Assembly (NCBI RefSeq): GCF_010093065.1
Contig: NZ_CP048113.1
Span: forward strand, 6,714,001 to 6,778,000
Length of the DNA: 64,000 nt
Source of the DNA: Chitinophaga agri
GTDB lineage: Bacteria; Bacteroidota; Bacteroidia; Chitinophagales; Chitinophagaceae
Reading direction: 5' to 3'
Both the position numbers and the translations under genes were made by a program. Every line of letters begins with the position of its first letter. The stretch's first letter is position 1. The notes under the pieces were generated by a model that saw only the letters and a list, made by a program, of their open reading frames with translations, searched no databases and had not been told where the DNA came from. Of the stretch, positions 6,554 through 15,851 are shown piece by piece.

Positions 6554-9400
6554 ATGATGTCAACCAGGACTCTAAATCGAATCGTGCTTGTATTATTATG
6601 CCTCTATGTACCAATAGCAGCCGCATATGCCCAGAAACAGCGAATAACGGGTAAAGTGACGGATGCCACGACTGGCGTACCGCTCGAAGGTATTACGGTA
6701 CGGGTGAAATTATCCGGCACTGGTACGCTGACCGTAAAAGACGGTAGTTATGCCATTGAAGCAAAGTCGGACGATGTGCTGGAACTTAGCGCTATCGGTT
6801 TTAAACCGCTGACTGTGCCTGTTAACGGCCGTAGTGTGGTAGATGTTCAGCTCAATTCTACCGTATCTGAACTAACACAGGTGGTGCTGGTCGGTACCCG
6901 CTCAGGCGGCCGTGCCAGGATTGAGACACCAGTGCCTGTAGACGTGATCTCTATGAGTCAGACTGCCTATCCAACGGCAAAAATGGACCTGACCGCCCTG
7001 CTGAACGTCTCTGCACCTTCCTTTAATTATAACAAACAAAGTGGCAGTGACGGTGCTGACCAGATCGACCTGGCTACCCTGCGTGGTCTGGGGCCTGATC
7101 AGACGCTGGTGCTGGTGAACGGCAAACGCCGCCATCAGACCGCCTTCATCGCCGTATATGGCACCCGTGGACGTGGTAACTCCGGTACGGACCTGAATGC
7201 GATACCGGAAGCGGCTATTGACCGGGTGGAAATACTCCGTGACGGGGCTTCCGCTCAATACGGTTCTGATGCCATTGCCGGGGTGATCAACATCATCCTG
7301 AAAAAAGAGGTCAACCATCTTTATGTTAACGCAGGTTATGCCGGCTACTATGATCATAAGTATAATACCCACTTTGGCAAGGACCTGAACCAGTATAAGA
7401 GTGGTGGCGCCATAGATGGTAATGCCGTCAATGTAGGCCTGAGCTATGGTGTTCCCCTGGGCAAGAATGGCGGTTTTCTCAACTTCTCAGGCAACTTCGT
7501 AAAGCAGGGTAAAACATACCGTCAGGTACTGGATACCAACCTGGCTAATAAAGATGCCTTACCCATCAATGTGGTAAGAAGATCTTACGGCGATGCCTCT
7601 AAAACCACGGGTGGTGGTATGGTAAACCTGGAACTGCCTTTCGCCGACGGAAAGACCACTTTCTACGCTTTCGGCGGATATAACTATAAGTTTTCAGATG
7701 CATACGCCTACAGCCGCCACTTTAATGGCAATAACCCGAACTCCAGCGGACACCCGGACCGTTTCCCTACGGACGCTAACGGTAACCTGATCTTCTATCC
7801 GGATATCATGTACCCGGTTACTTCCCCCGGCGGAGCCGCCAACGATACGGTGTTTGATCCGCATATTCAGAACAGGATCAGAGACTGGTCAGCAGCTGCT
7901 GGTATCAAAGGTGAGTTTGGCGGTGGCTGGACATGGGACCTGAGTAATACTGTCGGCCGGAACGATTTCCATTTCTACGGCGATAAGACATTCAATGCTT
8001 CCATGGGCGCCAATACCCCGACACATTTTGATGATGGTGGTTTCTCCTTCCTGCAGAACACCGCTAACCTGACAGTGGGTAAAGAATTTGCTGGCGTGGC
8101 ACACGGCCTGCACCTGGCATTGGGCGCTGAATACCGCTATGAGAACTATAAGATCTATGCCGGTGAAGAAGCTTCCTACAGAAACTATGATCCTACGTTC
8201 TTTAAAGCGACCGGTGCACAGGGCTTCCCTGGCTATCGTCCGAGTGACGAAGTAGATGCCAACCGCTCCAACATAGCCGGCTTTGTAGATGCAGAGCTGG
8301 ACGTAACTGATAAATGGCTGATCGGCGCAGCAGTACGCGCGGAGAACTACAGCGATTTCGGGTTTACGAGCAACTATAAATTTGCTACCCGTTATAAGGT
8401 AACCTCCAACTTTAACGTAAGAGGTTCTGTGAGCACGGGCTTCCGTGCGCCTTCCCTGCAACAGATCAACTTCAGTTCCCAGTATACTAACGTACAGGGA
8501 GGAACTATCACAGAAGTAAAGATTGCGCCTAACAGCAATAGCATTACCCGCGCAGCCGGCATCCCTGATCTGAAACAGGAGAAGTCAGTGAATGCGAGTC
8601 TGGGTTTCACCTGGAAGCCCATCAGTTCATTATCAGTAACGGTGGATGGTTACCTGGTAAAAGTGAAAGACAGGATCGTATTGTCCGGTCAGTTCAGTGC
8701 TTCAGATACAACACTTTCTCCTGAGTTGTATCAGACGTTGAATGATCTGCGCATCGATAATGCACAATTCTTCGCCAATGCGGTAAATACGACCAATAAA
8801 GGGGTCGATATCGTTATTGACTATAACAAGCGCTGGGCGAATCAGCGTTTCAGGGCGTTATTAGCGGCTAACTTCCAGGATATGAAGATCGATAAGATCA
8901 ATGTGCCCGAGAAGCTGAATGACTCCTATCTGCACAGGAAATCCTTCTTCAGCGACCGTGAAGAACGCTTCGTACTGGCATCAGCACCTCCGGTGAAGAT
9001 CGGTCTGAACCTGGACTATGGTATCAACAAGTTCGGTGTAAGTGCCCATGTCACTTACTTCGGTAAGGTAGAACTGTATGGCTACGGCTGGAGCGGCGAC
9101 CTGGCAGGATCGGGTATTAATCCTGTTGTAGGACTGGACAGCGATCCTGACAAACTGGTGCCTGAGCTGTTCAAATATAAAGGTAAAGCGGTGACTGACC
9201 TGGCCGTGAGCTATAAATTCACCAAACAACTCAACTGGTTCATCGGGGCTGACAATATCTTCAATGTACACCCTGACCTGGGTGTTGTGGAAGGCGCAAG
9301 GTTATCTGCCTATGACAGTGAGAGCGGCGGCGCATGGGATGCGGTACAGATGGGCTTTAATGGTATCCGTCTGTTTACAAGGTTTGTACTGACGCTGTAG
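6554..9400 (+). CDS. TonB-dependent outer membrane receptor
   Basis: A 948-residue outer membrane receptor importing a ligand with energy from TonB-ExbBD. In order: signal peptide (about 1-26, ending AAAYAQ), a carboxypeptidase-regulatory-like domain (RITGKVTDATTGVPLEGITV, about 30-110), the plug domain (VNGKRRHQ, EILRDGASAQYGSDAIAGVINIIL), then the 22-strand barrel ending in an aromatic/hydrophobic C-terminus (LFTRFVLTL). No SusD-like lipoprotein gene follows, and the plug resembles siderophore/vitamin-type receptors rather than SusC. A metal complex or other small ligand is therefore more likely than a glycan, but the substrate is unknown. A terminator follows directly. Confidence 0.9.
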   Translation: MMSTRTLNRIVLVLLCLYVPIAAAYAQKQRITGKVTDATTGVPLEGITVRVKLSGTGTLTVKDGSYAIEAKSDDVLELSAIGFKPLTVPVNGRSVVDVQLNSTVSELTQVVLVGTRSGGRARIETPVPVDVISMSQTAYPTAKMDLTALLNVSAPSFNYNKQSGSDGADQIDLATLRGLGPDQTLVLVNGKRRHQTAFIAVYGTRGRGNSGTDLNAIPEAAIDRVEILRDGASAQYGSDAIAGVINIILKKEVNHLYVNAGYAGYYDHKYNTHFGKDLNQYKSGGAIDGNAVNVGLSYGVPLGKNGGFLNFSGNFVKQGKTYRQVLDTNLANKDALPINVVRRSYGDASKTTGGGMVNLELPFADGKTTFYAFGGYNYKFSDAYAYSRHFNGNNPNSSGHPDRFPTDANGNLIFYPDIMYPVTSPGGAANDTVFDPHIQNRIRDWSAAAGIKGEFGGGWTWDLSNTVGRNDFHFYGDKTFNASMGANTPTHFDDGGFSFLQNTANLTVGKEFAGVAHGLHLALGAEYRYENYKIYAGEEASYRNYDPTFFKATGAQGFPGYRPSDEVDANRSNIAGFVDAELDVTDKWLIGAAVRAENYSDFGFTSNYKFATRYKVTSNFNVRGSVSTGFRAPSLQQINFSSQYTNVQGGTITEVKIAPNSNSITRAAGIPDLKQEKSVNASLGFTWKPISSLSVTVDGYLVKVKDRIVLSGQFSASDTTLSPELYQTLNDLRIDNAQFFANAVNTTNKGVDIVIDYNKRWANQRFRALLAANFQDMKIDKINVPEKLNDSYLHRKSFFSDREERFVLASAPPVKIGLNLDYGINKFGVSAHVTYFGKVELYGYGWSGDLAGSGINPVVGLDSDPDKLVPELFKYKGKAVTDLAVSYKFTKQLNWFIGADNIFNVHPDLGVVEGARLSAYDSESGGAWDAVQMGFNGIRLFTRFVLTL

Positions 9401-9482
9401 AAAGAGAGCAGGATTAGTGGTCTGAAATCTTCGTTAAACAATAACAATATTTTCAGACATGCATTATATCAATTCCTAAATA

Positions 9483-9525
9483 AAAAAGCGAAGGCTGCCC
9501 TTATAAAAGGCAGCCTTCGCTTTTT
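9483..9525. terminator. Bidirectional terminator between TonB receptor and pyk
   Basis: A 17-bp stem (AAAAAGCGAAGGCTGCC, 9483-9499, with its exact complement at 9509-9525) has an A-run before it and a T-run after it. It can therefore terminate both the rightward receptor transcript and the leftward pfkA-pyk transcript. Confidence 0.9.
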
Positions 9526-9537
9526 ATTCGCTTTTTC

Positions 9538-11028
9538 TTATTCCGCAACAGTCGAAATCTTGATCGTGTTGGTTGGCAGGTGCTCTTTTACAGGCGTGCT
9601 ACCAGTATTTACCACCACATCACCTGGTTTTACGAAACCTCTTTCTTTCAGGATATCGATCTGGTCAGAGATGATCTCGTCCAGGCTCTCTTCACCATCA
9701 TAGTAGAAGGCGCGTACACCCCAGCTCAGACTCAGCTGGTTTACCAGTGTTTTTTCTTTGGTGTAGATGAACAGTGGAGAACGTGGGCGGTAGCTGCTCA
9801 GCATAAAGCCGGTGTAGCCGCTCTGTGTCATACCGATCAGTGCATCTGCGTCCAGGTCTTCCGCCATTTTACAAGCGTTGTAGCACAGGGCATCGCTCAG
9901 GAAGGTCGGAGAGTGACGGTGAGGGATCAGGTTACGGTTATAGATAATGTCTTCTTTTTCTACCTCGTCGATGATCTTTCTCATGGTCTGGATCACCAGC
10001 TCAGGGAACTGACCAGTTGCAGTTTCACCGCTCAGCATCACGGCGTCAGCACCTTCCAGTACAGCGTTAGCTACGTCGGTGATTTCGCTACGGTTAGGAC
10101 GGGTACGGTCGATCATGCTTTCCATCATCTGTGTAGCCACGATTACAGGCTTAGCACGGTGGATACATTTACGGATGATATCTTTCTGGATCATCGGGAT
10201 CTGCTCAACAGGCAGTTCCACACCCAGGTCACCACGGGCGATCATTACGCCATCGCTTTCCCAGATGATTTCCTTCAGGTTAGCAATTGCCTCAGGTTTT
10301 TCGATCTTGGAGATCACCTTCATTTTGGAATTGCGCTCTTTCAGGCGTTTGCGGATCAGGTGGAGGTCATCTACGTGCCTTACGAAGGACAGGGCAACCC
10401 AGTCACAATCGTTGTCGATGATGAATTCCAGGTCTATCACGTCTTTTTCAGTCAGTGCCGGCAGAGACACTTTGGTATCTGGCAGGTTGAAGCCTTTTTT
10501 GGAAGACAGTACACCTGGCAGGGATACTTCCGCTTTGATTTCGCCATCAGCGGTGATTTCCCTTACTATGGTTTCGATTTTACCGTCGTCCAGCAGGATC
10601 TTCTGGCCTGGTTTAACGTCTTTGTGCAGGTCTGCGTAGGAAACATAGATCTTCTTTGCATTACCTACCACTTTCTCATTTACGAAGGTCAGGATCTGAC
10701 CGGTTACCAGTGGTAATGCGTTGTTTTCGATTTCACCAACACGCAGTTTAGGTCCTTGCAGGTCAGCCAGGATGGCTACATTGTAAGGTTCAGTTTTGTT
10801 GATCTGACGGATATACTGGATGATACGCAGTTTATCTTCGTGAGAACCATGCGAGAAGTTCAGACGGAACACGTTAACGCCAGCGCGAACGAGTGCTAAT
10901 AATCCTTCATAAGTATCGCAGGCCGGGCCAACGGTTGCTACAATTTTCGTTTTGTGCAGGGAATGTGCACGGGAAGCTTCATGATCCATCTGTTTATGTA
11001 CGTATTTTGATAAATCTTTTGTACTCAT
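9538..11028 (-). CDS. pyk: Pyruvate kinase
   Basis: Last step of glycolysis: phosphoenolpyruvate plus ADP to pyruvate plus ATP. Visible family motifs: HKTKIVATVGPA, FRLNFSHGSH, the active-site region SKIEKPEAIANL, MIARGDLGVELP and ATQMMESMI, then MLSGETATGQFP. The C-terminal regulatory domain is complete (SLSWGVRAFYYD, PVKEHLPTNTI). I chose the start MSTKDLSKYV because an upstream in-frame start (about 45 bases earlier) would overlap the end of pfkA. The protein is then 496 residues, a little longer than the usual ~475 because of an N-terminal extension before HKTKIVAT. It follows pfkA by 11 bases, so the two glycolytic control points are co-transcribed. Confidence 0.95.
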   Translation of the reverse strand: MSTKDLSKYVHKQMDHEASRAHSLHKTKIVATVGPACDTYEGLLALVRAGVNVFRLNFSHGSHEDKLRIIQYIRQINKTEPYNVAILADLQGPKLRVGEIENNALPLVTGQILTFVNEKVVGNAKKIYVSYADLHKDVKPGQKILLDDGKIETIVREITADGEIKAEVSLPGVLSSKKGFNLPDTKVSLPALTEKDVIDLEFIIDNDCDWVALSFVRHVDDLHLIRKRLKERNSKMKVISKIEKPEAIANLKEIIWESDGVMIARGDLGVELPVEQIPMIQKDIIRKCIHRAKPVIVATQMMESMIDRTRPNRSEITDVANAVLEGADAVMLSGETATGQFPELVIQTMRKIIDEVEKEDIIYNRNLIPHRHSPTFLSDALCYNACKMAEDLDADALIGMTQSGYTGFMLSSYRPRSPLFIYTKEKTLVNQLSLSWGVRAFYYDGEESLDEIISDQIDILKERGFVKPGDVVVNTGSTPVKEHLPTNTIKISTVAE

Positions 11029-11039
11029 AGCTCTATTTT

Positions 11040-12020
11040 TTAACTCGCAAGTATTTTGACCATCTTTAACCACTCCGGATCGAGGTGTTCTTTAGCCTTG
11101 ATAGCCTGCTCCAGCGGTGTATATTGGATTTTGTTGTTTACAATACCTACCATCACATTTGAAGTACCGTTCAACAGTGCTTCTACTGCAGCATACCCCA
11201 TACGGCTGGCCAGGATACGGTCCTGACAGGTAGGAGAGCCACCGCGCTGAATGTGTCCGAGGATGGTTACGCGCGTATCCAGCTGAGGACAGCTGGTTTT
11301 TACCATACGGGCTACTTCTTCAGCACCACCCGCAATGGAACCTTCCGCTACTACGATAATATTTACCAGTTTTCTGCGGCGTTCGTTTGTCTGGAGGTCT
11401 TCGATGATGTCCTGAACATCGATCAGGTGCTCCGGAGTCATGATGTGCTCAGCACCAGTAGAAATACCACTGTGCAGGGCAATATAACCTGCATCACGTC
11501 CCATAACCTCTATAACAAATAAACGGTCGTGCGCGTCAGCGGTATCGCGAATCTTGTCGATCGCATCTACAGCTGTGTTCACTGCCGTGTCAAAACCAAT
11601 CGTGAAATCAGTACCCGCAATATCCTTGTCAATAGTACCAGGCAAGCCGATGCATGGAATATCAAACTCCTTGCTCATCTTGTAAGCACCATTGAAAGAG
11701 CCGTCGCCTCCAATAACTACAATACCGTCAATGTTGTGTTTCTTGAGGTTTTCATAGGCTTGTGCTCTACCTTCAGCTTCATAAAATTCCTTGCAACGGG
11801 CAGTCTTTAATATAGTACCCCCGCGCTGAATAATATTAGCGACAGACTTGGACTCCAAGGGAAATATCTCGTTCTTCAGCATTCCCCTGTAGCCATACAT
11901 AACACCATACACATTTAACTGATGGTAAATTCCGGTTCTTACGACTGCACGAACAGCGGCATTCATGCCCGGCGCATCGCCACCGGAAGTAAGGACTGCG
12001 ATGTTAGAAACTTTTTTCAT
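11040..12020 (-). CDS. pfkA: ATP-dependent 6-phosphofructokinase
   Basis: Phosphorylates fructose 6-phosphate with ATP, committing it to glycolysis. The protein has 326 residues. Motifs: TSGGDAPGMNAAVR (11-24), GGDGS (104-108, the Gly at this site marking ATP rather than pyrophosphate as donor), PGTIDKDIAGTDFTIGFDTA (127-146), MGRDAGYIALHSG, and the effector/substrate segment ILGHIQRGGSP. In the catalytic TIDxD motif the usual Asn is Lys (TIDKD). The change lies between the two catalytic Asp residues, which are kept. It is first in an operon with pyk. Confidence 0.95.
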   Translation of the reverse strand: MKKVSNIAVLTSGGDAPGMNAAVRAVVRTGIYHQLNVYGVMYGYRGMLKNEIFPLESKSVANIIQRGGTILKTARCKEFYEAEGRAQAYENLKKHNIDGIVVIGGDGSFNGAYKMSKEFDIPCIGLPGTIDKDIAGTDFTIGFDTAVNTAVDAIDKIRDTADAHDRLFVIEVMGRDAGYIALHSGISTGAEHIMTPEHLIDVQDIIEDLQTNERRRKLVNIIVVAEGSIAGGAEEVARMVKTSCPQLDTRVTILGHIQRGGSPTCQDRILASRMGYAAVEALLNGTSNVMVGIVNNKIQYTPLEQAIKAKEHLDPEWLKMVKILAS

Positions 12021-12346
12021 AGTTATGTTTATTTCCCTCTCTACTTTTTTATGTTGGATTCAGGGAATCCTGACTTTTTTTTAAGCTTCCTCCTGCCCTT
12101 ATATACCCCGAACGTGTGATATTGCATTCTCCATTTCCAGTCTCCTCCAGTACGTTTTTTCCTGAAAATCACGCTGCTTATGCATAAATTGCCAGGAAAA
12201 TATCTAAGTGGCGCACAAAAATAACATTTTGCGTATTCTTTCTAATAGTATTCTGATGAATTACACGAAATTTTCATTTTTAATTAACTAACGTGTCAAA
12301 ATTTTTAAAAAATATACATAGATATAATTTAAATACAAACCTGTAA
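12021..12346. other. Divergent intergenic region pfkA / prolyl oligopeptidase
   Basis: A 326-base AT-rich stretch without a gene. A minus-strand TATTTTTG box (12216-12223) is a candidate -7 element for pfkA-pyk, leaving a leader of roughly 190 bases. No convincing promoter box for the rightward peptidase gene was found. Confidence 0.4.
12216..12223 (-). promoter_or_regulatory. Candidate -7 box for pfkA-pyk
   Basis: Minus-strand TATTTTTG matches TAnnTTTG. No good TTTG is found 19-21 bases upstream, so support is partial. Confidence 0.35.
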
Positions 12347-14482
12347 ATGATGCAAATGAAAACAAGTCAACCTTCAAAATCTATCTTTACCTTATTGTAT
12401 TTACTCATGATAACAGGACCCGCAATGGCACAACAGTCAGGAATTACTTATCCGAACACTAATAAAACGGATGTTACAGACAATTATCACGGTACTTCCA
12501 TCGCCGATCCGTACCGTTGGCTCGAAGATGATAACAGCGCCGAAACCAAAGAATGGGTAAAGGCCGAGAACGCTGTCACTTTCGACTACCTTAACAAGAT
12601 CCCCTTCCATGGTGCTGTCAAAAAAAGACTGGAGGAACTGTGGAACTACCCGAAGATTGGCGCCCCCTTCAAAAAAGGCGGCTATTATTATTTCTTCAGG
12701 AATGACGGTCTCCAGAACCAGTCAGTTCTCTACCGCCAGAAAACACTGAACAGCACCCCCGAGGTATTCATCGATCCCAACAAGTTCTCCGCAGCTGGTA
12801 CCGTAGCCCTGGGAGGCATCTCTTTTTCAAAAGACGCCAAATATGTTACCTACCAGATCGCCAAGGCAGGTTCCGACTGGCAACAGGCCTTTGTCATGGA
12901 GGTGGAAAGCAAACAACTGCTGAAAGATTCTATCGACTGGATCAAGTTCAGCGGTATCTCCTGGCGTAAGGACGGTTTCTATTACAGCCGTTATGACAAA
13001 CCAACAGAAGAGAACAAGCTATCCAAAAAGAACGAATTTCACAAGGTATATTACCATAAACTGGGTACTTCCCAGGACCAGGATGAGCTGATCTTCGTCG
13101 ATAAAGAGCACCCGCTGCGTAACTGCGGGGTACAGGTGACAGAAGACGAACGTTTCCTGATCCTGCACCAGAGCGAAGGTACTTCCGGTAACCAGCTGTT
13201 CTACCGGGATCTCCAGGATGCTTCCCAGAAGGACTTCCATCTGCTGGTAAAAGGCTTTGAGTTTGAGCCTTCTGTAATAGATAACAATGGCGATAAGCTG
13301 TTGTTGCACACCAACGAAGGCGCTCCTAACTATAAAGTGGAGGAGATCGACCCTAAAAACCCTTCCAGCCGTAAAGTGATCATTCCTGAACAGCAGGAAG
13401 TCCTGCAATCTGTAGGTACCGGTGGCAAGCGGCTGTTCGCCTCTTACCTCAAAGATGCTGCTTCCCGCGTAGCACAGTATACCTACGATGGTAAACTGGA
13501 CTGGCAGATCGCATTGCCGGGTATAGGCACCGCCAGCGGTTTCGGCGGAGAGACCGATACGAGGGAATTCTTCTATTCCTACACATCTTTCGTTAACCCG
13601 GTCACTATCTATAAATACGATATCGCTACCGGAAAATCGACCCTGCACGCTAAGACCGAGGTGAAATTCCGCCAGGAGGACTACGAAACCAAACAGGTGT
13701 TCTTTACCAGCAAAGACGGTACCCGTGTACCGATCTTCCTTTCCTATAAAAAAGGTATTAAAAAGGATGGTAAGAACCCGGTGTTACTGTATGGTTACGG
13801 CGGATTCAATATCCCTATGACACCAGGCTTCAGTGTATCCAATCTGTTCTTCATGGAACAGGGGGGCATCTATGCGGTGGTTTGTCTCAGAGGAGGCAGC
13901 GAGTATGGTGAAGCCTGGCACAAGGCCGGTATGCTTGATAAAAAGCAGAATGTATTTGATGACTTTATCGGTGCAGCTGAATACCTGATCAGAGAACAAT
14001 ACACCAGTTCCTCCAAACTGGCTATCCGTGGCGGTTCTAATGGTGGATTACTGGTAGGGGCCTGTATGACCCAGCGTCCGGACCTGTTCAAGGTAGCGCT
14101 GCCGGCTGTAGGTGTAATGGATATGCTGCGTTTCCAGAACTTTACCATCGGATGGGCATGGGTAACTGAGTATGGTTCCAGCGTTAAACCTGAGCAATTC
14201 AACTACCTGATCAAATATTCACCACTGCATAACCTGAAGGCAGGTACGCAATATCCGGCTACGCTGGTCACTACTGCCGATCATGATGACCGTGTAGTGC
14301 CGGCACACTCCTTCAAGTTTGCCGCAGCCCTGCAGGCCGCAAACGCAGGCACTAACCCTACGCTTATACGTATCGAGACCCAGGCCGGCCACGGTGCGGG
14401 TAAACCTACCTCCAAACTGATAGAAGAAGCAGCGGATGTATGGTCATTCACCATGTATAACCTGGGTATGAGCTTTAAATAA
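12347..14482 (+). CDS. Prolyl oligopeptidase (S9A), exported
   Basis: Serine peptidase cleaving short peptides after proline, probably in the periplasm. A signal peptide occupies about residues 1-27 (ITGPAMAQQ). Then come the N-terminal linker DPYRWLEDDNSAETKEWVKAEN typical of S9A, a seven-bladed propeller, and a C-terminal hydrolase domain. The catalytic triad is visible: Ser in RGGSNGGLL (about residue 563), Asp in TADHDDRVVP (about 648) and His in QAGHGAGKP (about 682). The 711-residue length fits the family. Three possible ATG starts occur within the first few codons; the first was kept. A terminator follows. Confidence 0.93.
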   Translation: MMQMKTSQPSKSIFTLLYLLMITGPAMAQQSGITYPNTNKTDVTDNYHGTSIADPYRWLEDDNSAETKEWVKAENAVTFDYLNKIPFHGAVKKRLEELWNYPKIGAPFKKGGYYYFFRNDGLQNQSVLYRQKTLNSTPEVFIDPNKFSAAGTVALGGISFSKDAKYVTYQIAKAGSDWQQAFVMEVESKQLLKDSIDWIKFSGISWRKDGFYYSRYDKPTEENKLSKKNEFHKVYYHKLGTSQDQDELIFVDKEHPLRNCGVQVTEDERFLILHQSEGTSGNQLFYRDLQDASQKDFHLLVKGFEFEPSVIDNNGDKLLLHTNEGAPNYKVEEIDPKNPSSRKVIIPEQQEVLQSVGTGGKRLFASYLKDAASRVAQYTYDGKLDWQIALPGIGTASGFGGETDTREFFYSYTSFVNPVTIYKYDIATGKSTLHAKTEVKFRQEDYETKQVFFTSKDGTRVPIFLSYKKGIKKDGKNPVLLYGYGGFNIPMTPGFSVSNLFFMEQGGIYAVVCLRGGSEYGEAWHKAGMLDKKQNVFDDFIGAAEYLIREQYTSSSKLAIRGGSNGGLLVGACMTQRPDLFKVALPAVGVMDMLRFQNFTIGWAWVTEYGSSVKPEQFNYLIKYSPLHNLKAGTQYPATLVTTADHDDRVVPAHSFKFAAALQAANAGTNPTLIRIETQAGHGAGKPTSKLIEEAADVWSFTMYNLGMSFK

Positions 14483-14500
14483 GGCTTTTACAAGATAAAG

Positions 14501-14538
14501 GAAAAGGGCTGTCCCGTCTTCGGCGGACAGCCCTTTTC
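14501..14538 (+). terminator. Intrinsic terminator after the prolyl oligopeptidase gene
   Basis: A 14-bp perfect stem (GAAAAGGGCTGTCC with its complement at 14525-14538), a 10-base loop and a short T-run at the end of the right arm. Confidence 0.85.
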
Positions 14539-14728
14539 TATTCAAACCTGCCGGAAAGAACAGGCAACTTTGTATCTTTAAGGGGGTAGTTAATCGTATG
14601 GCCGTTCCATCTGAAAATTCCACGCTGCCAGCATGATGGTGACGGAATGAATAGATTCCTCCAGTCACATCGTAATTGGTAATTCGTATATGAAACTGAA
14701 ATCGTAATTTTAGTAAAAGGCATAGATC

Positions 14729-15622
14729 ATGAAGGTATTAATCACAGGAAGCAACGGATTATTGGGCCAGCACCTTATCCCAGTTTTTTTGGAGGATGGC
14801 CGGTATCAGGTAATAGCCAGCGGAAGAGGACCTAACCGTCTGCCGCAACAAAAAGGATATACCTATGAAGCGACTAACCTGCGGGATGCTACCAGCGTGA
14901 AGCATCTCCTGGACAAGCACCAGCCGGATATACTGATCCATGCTGCTGCCATGACACAGGTAGACGACTGCGAACGTAACAAAGATCTCTGCTGGGACAC
15001 TAACGTAGCCGCCACCCGTTACCTGCTCAGGGCTGCCGAACAGCACAACACCTTCTTCATTTTTCTGTCTACCGACTTTGTATTTGACGGTTTGCAGGGA
15101 CCCTATGCAGAAGATGCGGCGGTGAATCCTATCAGCTACTATGGCTCCAGTAAAGCTGCTGCAGAAAGTATGGTACGCGGCAGCAAGCTACCCTGGGCGA
15201 TCATACGTACCGTGCTGGTATATGGTGTCGCAGCCGACTCCAAACGCAGTAACATTATCACCTGGGTGAAAAACAACCTGGAACAGGGCAAAAAGCTCAA
15301 GGTCGTGGATGACCAGTGGCGTACCCCAACCCTTGTACAGGACCTCGCCGCAGGATGTAAACTGGTGGCAGATAAAAAAGCAACCGGCACTTTCCACATC
15401 TCCGGTAATGAAACGCTGACCCCTTATCAGATGGCTGTACAAACAGCCAGTTATTTTAAACTGAACACACAGCTTCTTGAAAAAGTCGATGCCAAAAGCT
15501 TCACTCAACCTGCCAAACGCCCCGCTAAAACAGGTTTTGTTATAGACAAGGCCGTGAAAGAGCTGGGTTTTGCTCCCCACAGTTTTGAAGAAGGACTGGA
15601 AATCGTAGCAAAAGAGATTTAA
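14729..15622 (+). CDS. RmlD-like SDR reductase (dTDP-4-dehydrorhamnose reductase family)
   Basis: An extended short-chain dehydrogenase of 297 residues. NAD(P)-binding motif ITGSNGLLGQHL (about 5-16), HAAAMTQVDDCE, the substrate segment STDFVFDG, and the catalytic YGSSKAAAE (YxxxK) are all present. It belongs to the RmlD/SDR family that reduces nucleotide-activated 4-keto sugars. No rmlA, rmlB or rmlC gene is adjacent, so rhamnose synthesis is not proven. Similar stand-alone Bacteroidota proteins are annotated simply as SDR-family or sugar-nucleotide-binding oxidoreductases. A CAACTTTG box (14565-14572) just after the preceding terminator may be its promoter. Confidence 0.78.
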   Translation: MKVLITGSNGLLGQHLIPVFLEDGRYQVIASGRGPNRLPQQKGYTYEATNLRDATSVKHLLDKHQPDILIHAAAMTQVDDCERNKDLCWDTNVAATRYLLRAAEQHNTFFIFLSTDFVFDGLQGPYAEDAAVNPISYYGSSKAAAESMVRGSKLPWAIIRTVLVYGVAADSKRSNIITWVKNNLEQGKKLKVVDDQWRTPTLVQDLAAGCKLVADKKATGTFHISGNETLTPYQMAVQTASYFKLNTQLLEKVDAKSFTQPAKRPAKTGFVIDKAVKELGFAPHSFEEGLEIVAKEI

Positions 15623-15815
15623 TGTATTTGTAGCTCCGTTTCCCGGATTAAGCTGACGTTGTTATTGCGCAGAGAGTGGCGAATGCCGGTCTCAGGGAGA
15701 AGTATGCCTGATAATAATTAATAATTAGTAATGCATTGCCATCATTGAAAGCTGCGTAGGAGGCTTCGCAGGGAAAGTGTATTGTGTAGGCCTCTGATGT
15801 GCTGACAGTTATAAA

Positions 15816-15848
15816 AAACGCCCGGCAGTTAACTACTGCCGGGCGTTT
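15816..15848. terminator. Bidirectional terminator, RmlD-like gene / HU-SPOR gene
   Basis: A 14-bp perfect stem AAACGCCCGGCAGT pairs with ACTGCCGGGCGTTT across a TAACT loop, with A- and T-rich flanks. It lies between two convergent genes. Confidence 0.85.
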
Positions 15849-15851
15849 ATA

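Noticed and set aside
6554..9400. Polysaccharide utilisation locus (SusC/SusD)
   Set aside because: No SusD-like gene or glycoside hydrolase next to the receptor.
9580..10716. Long rightward open frame (378 codons) opposite pyk
   Set aside because: It is the exact antisense of a clear pyruvate kinase gene and its translation has no recognisable domain, so it is a shadow of codon bias.
11029..11073. Longer N-terminus of pyruvate kinase
   Set aside because: It would overlap the end of pfkA and adds residues absent from the family.
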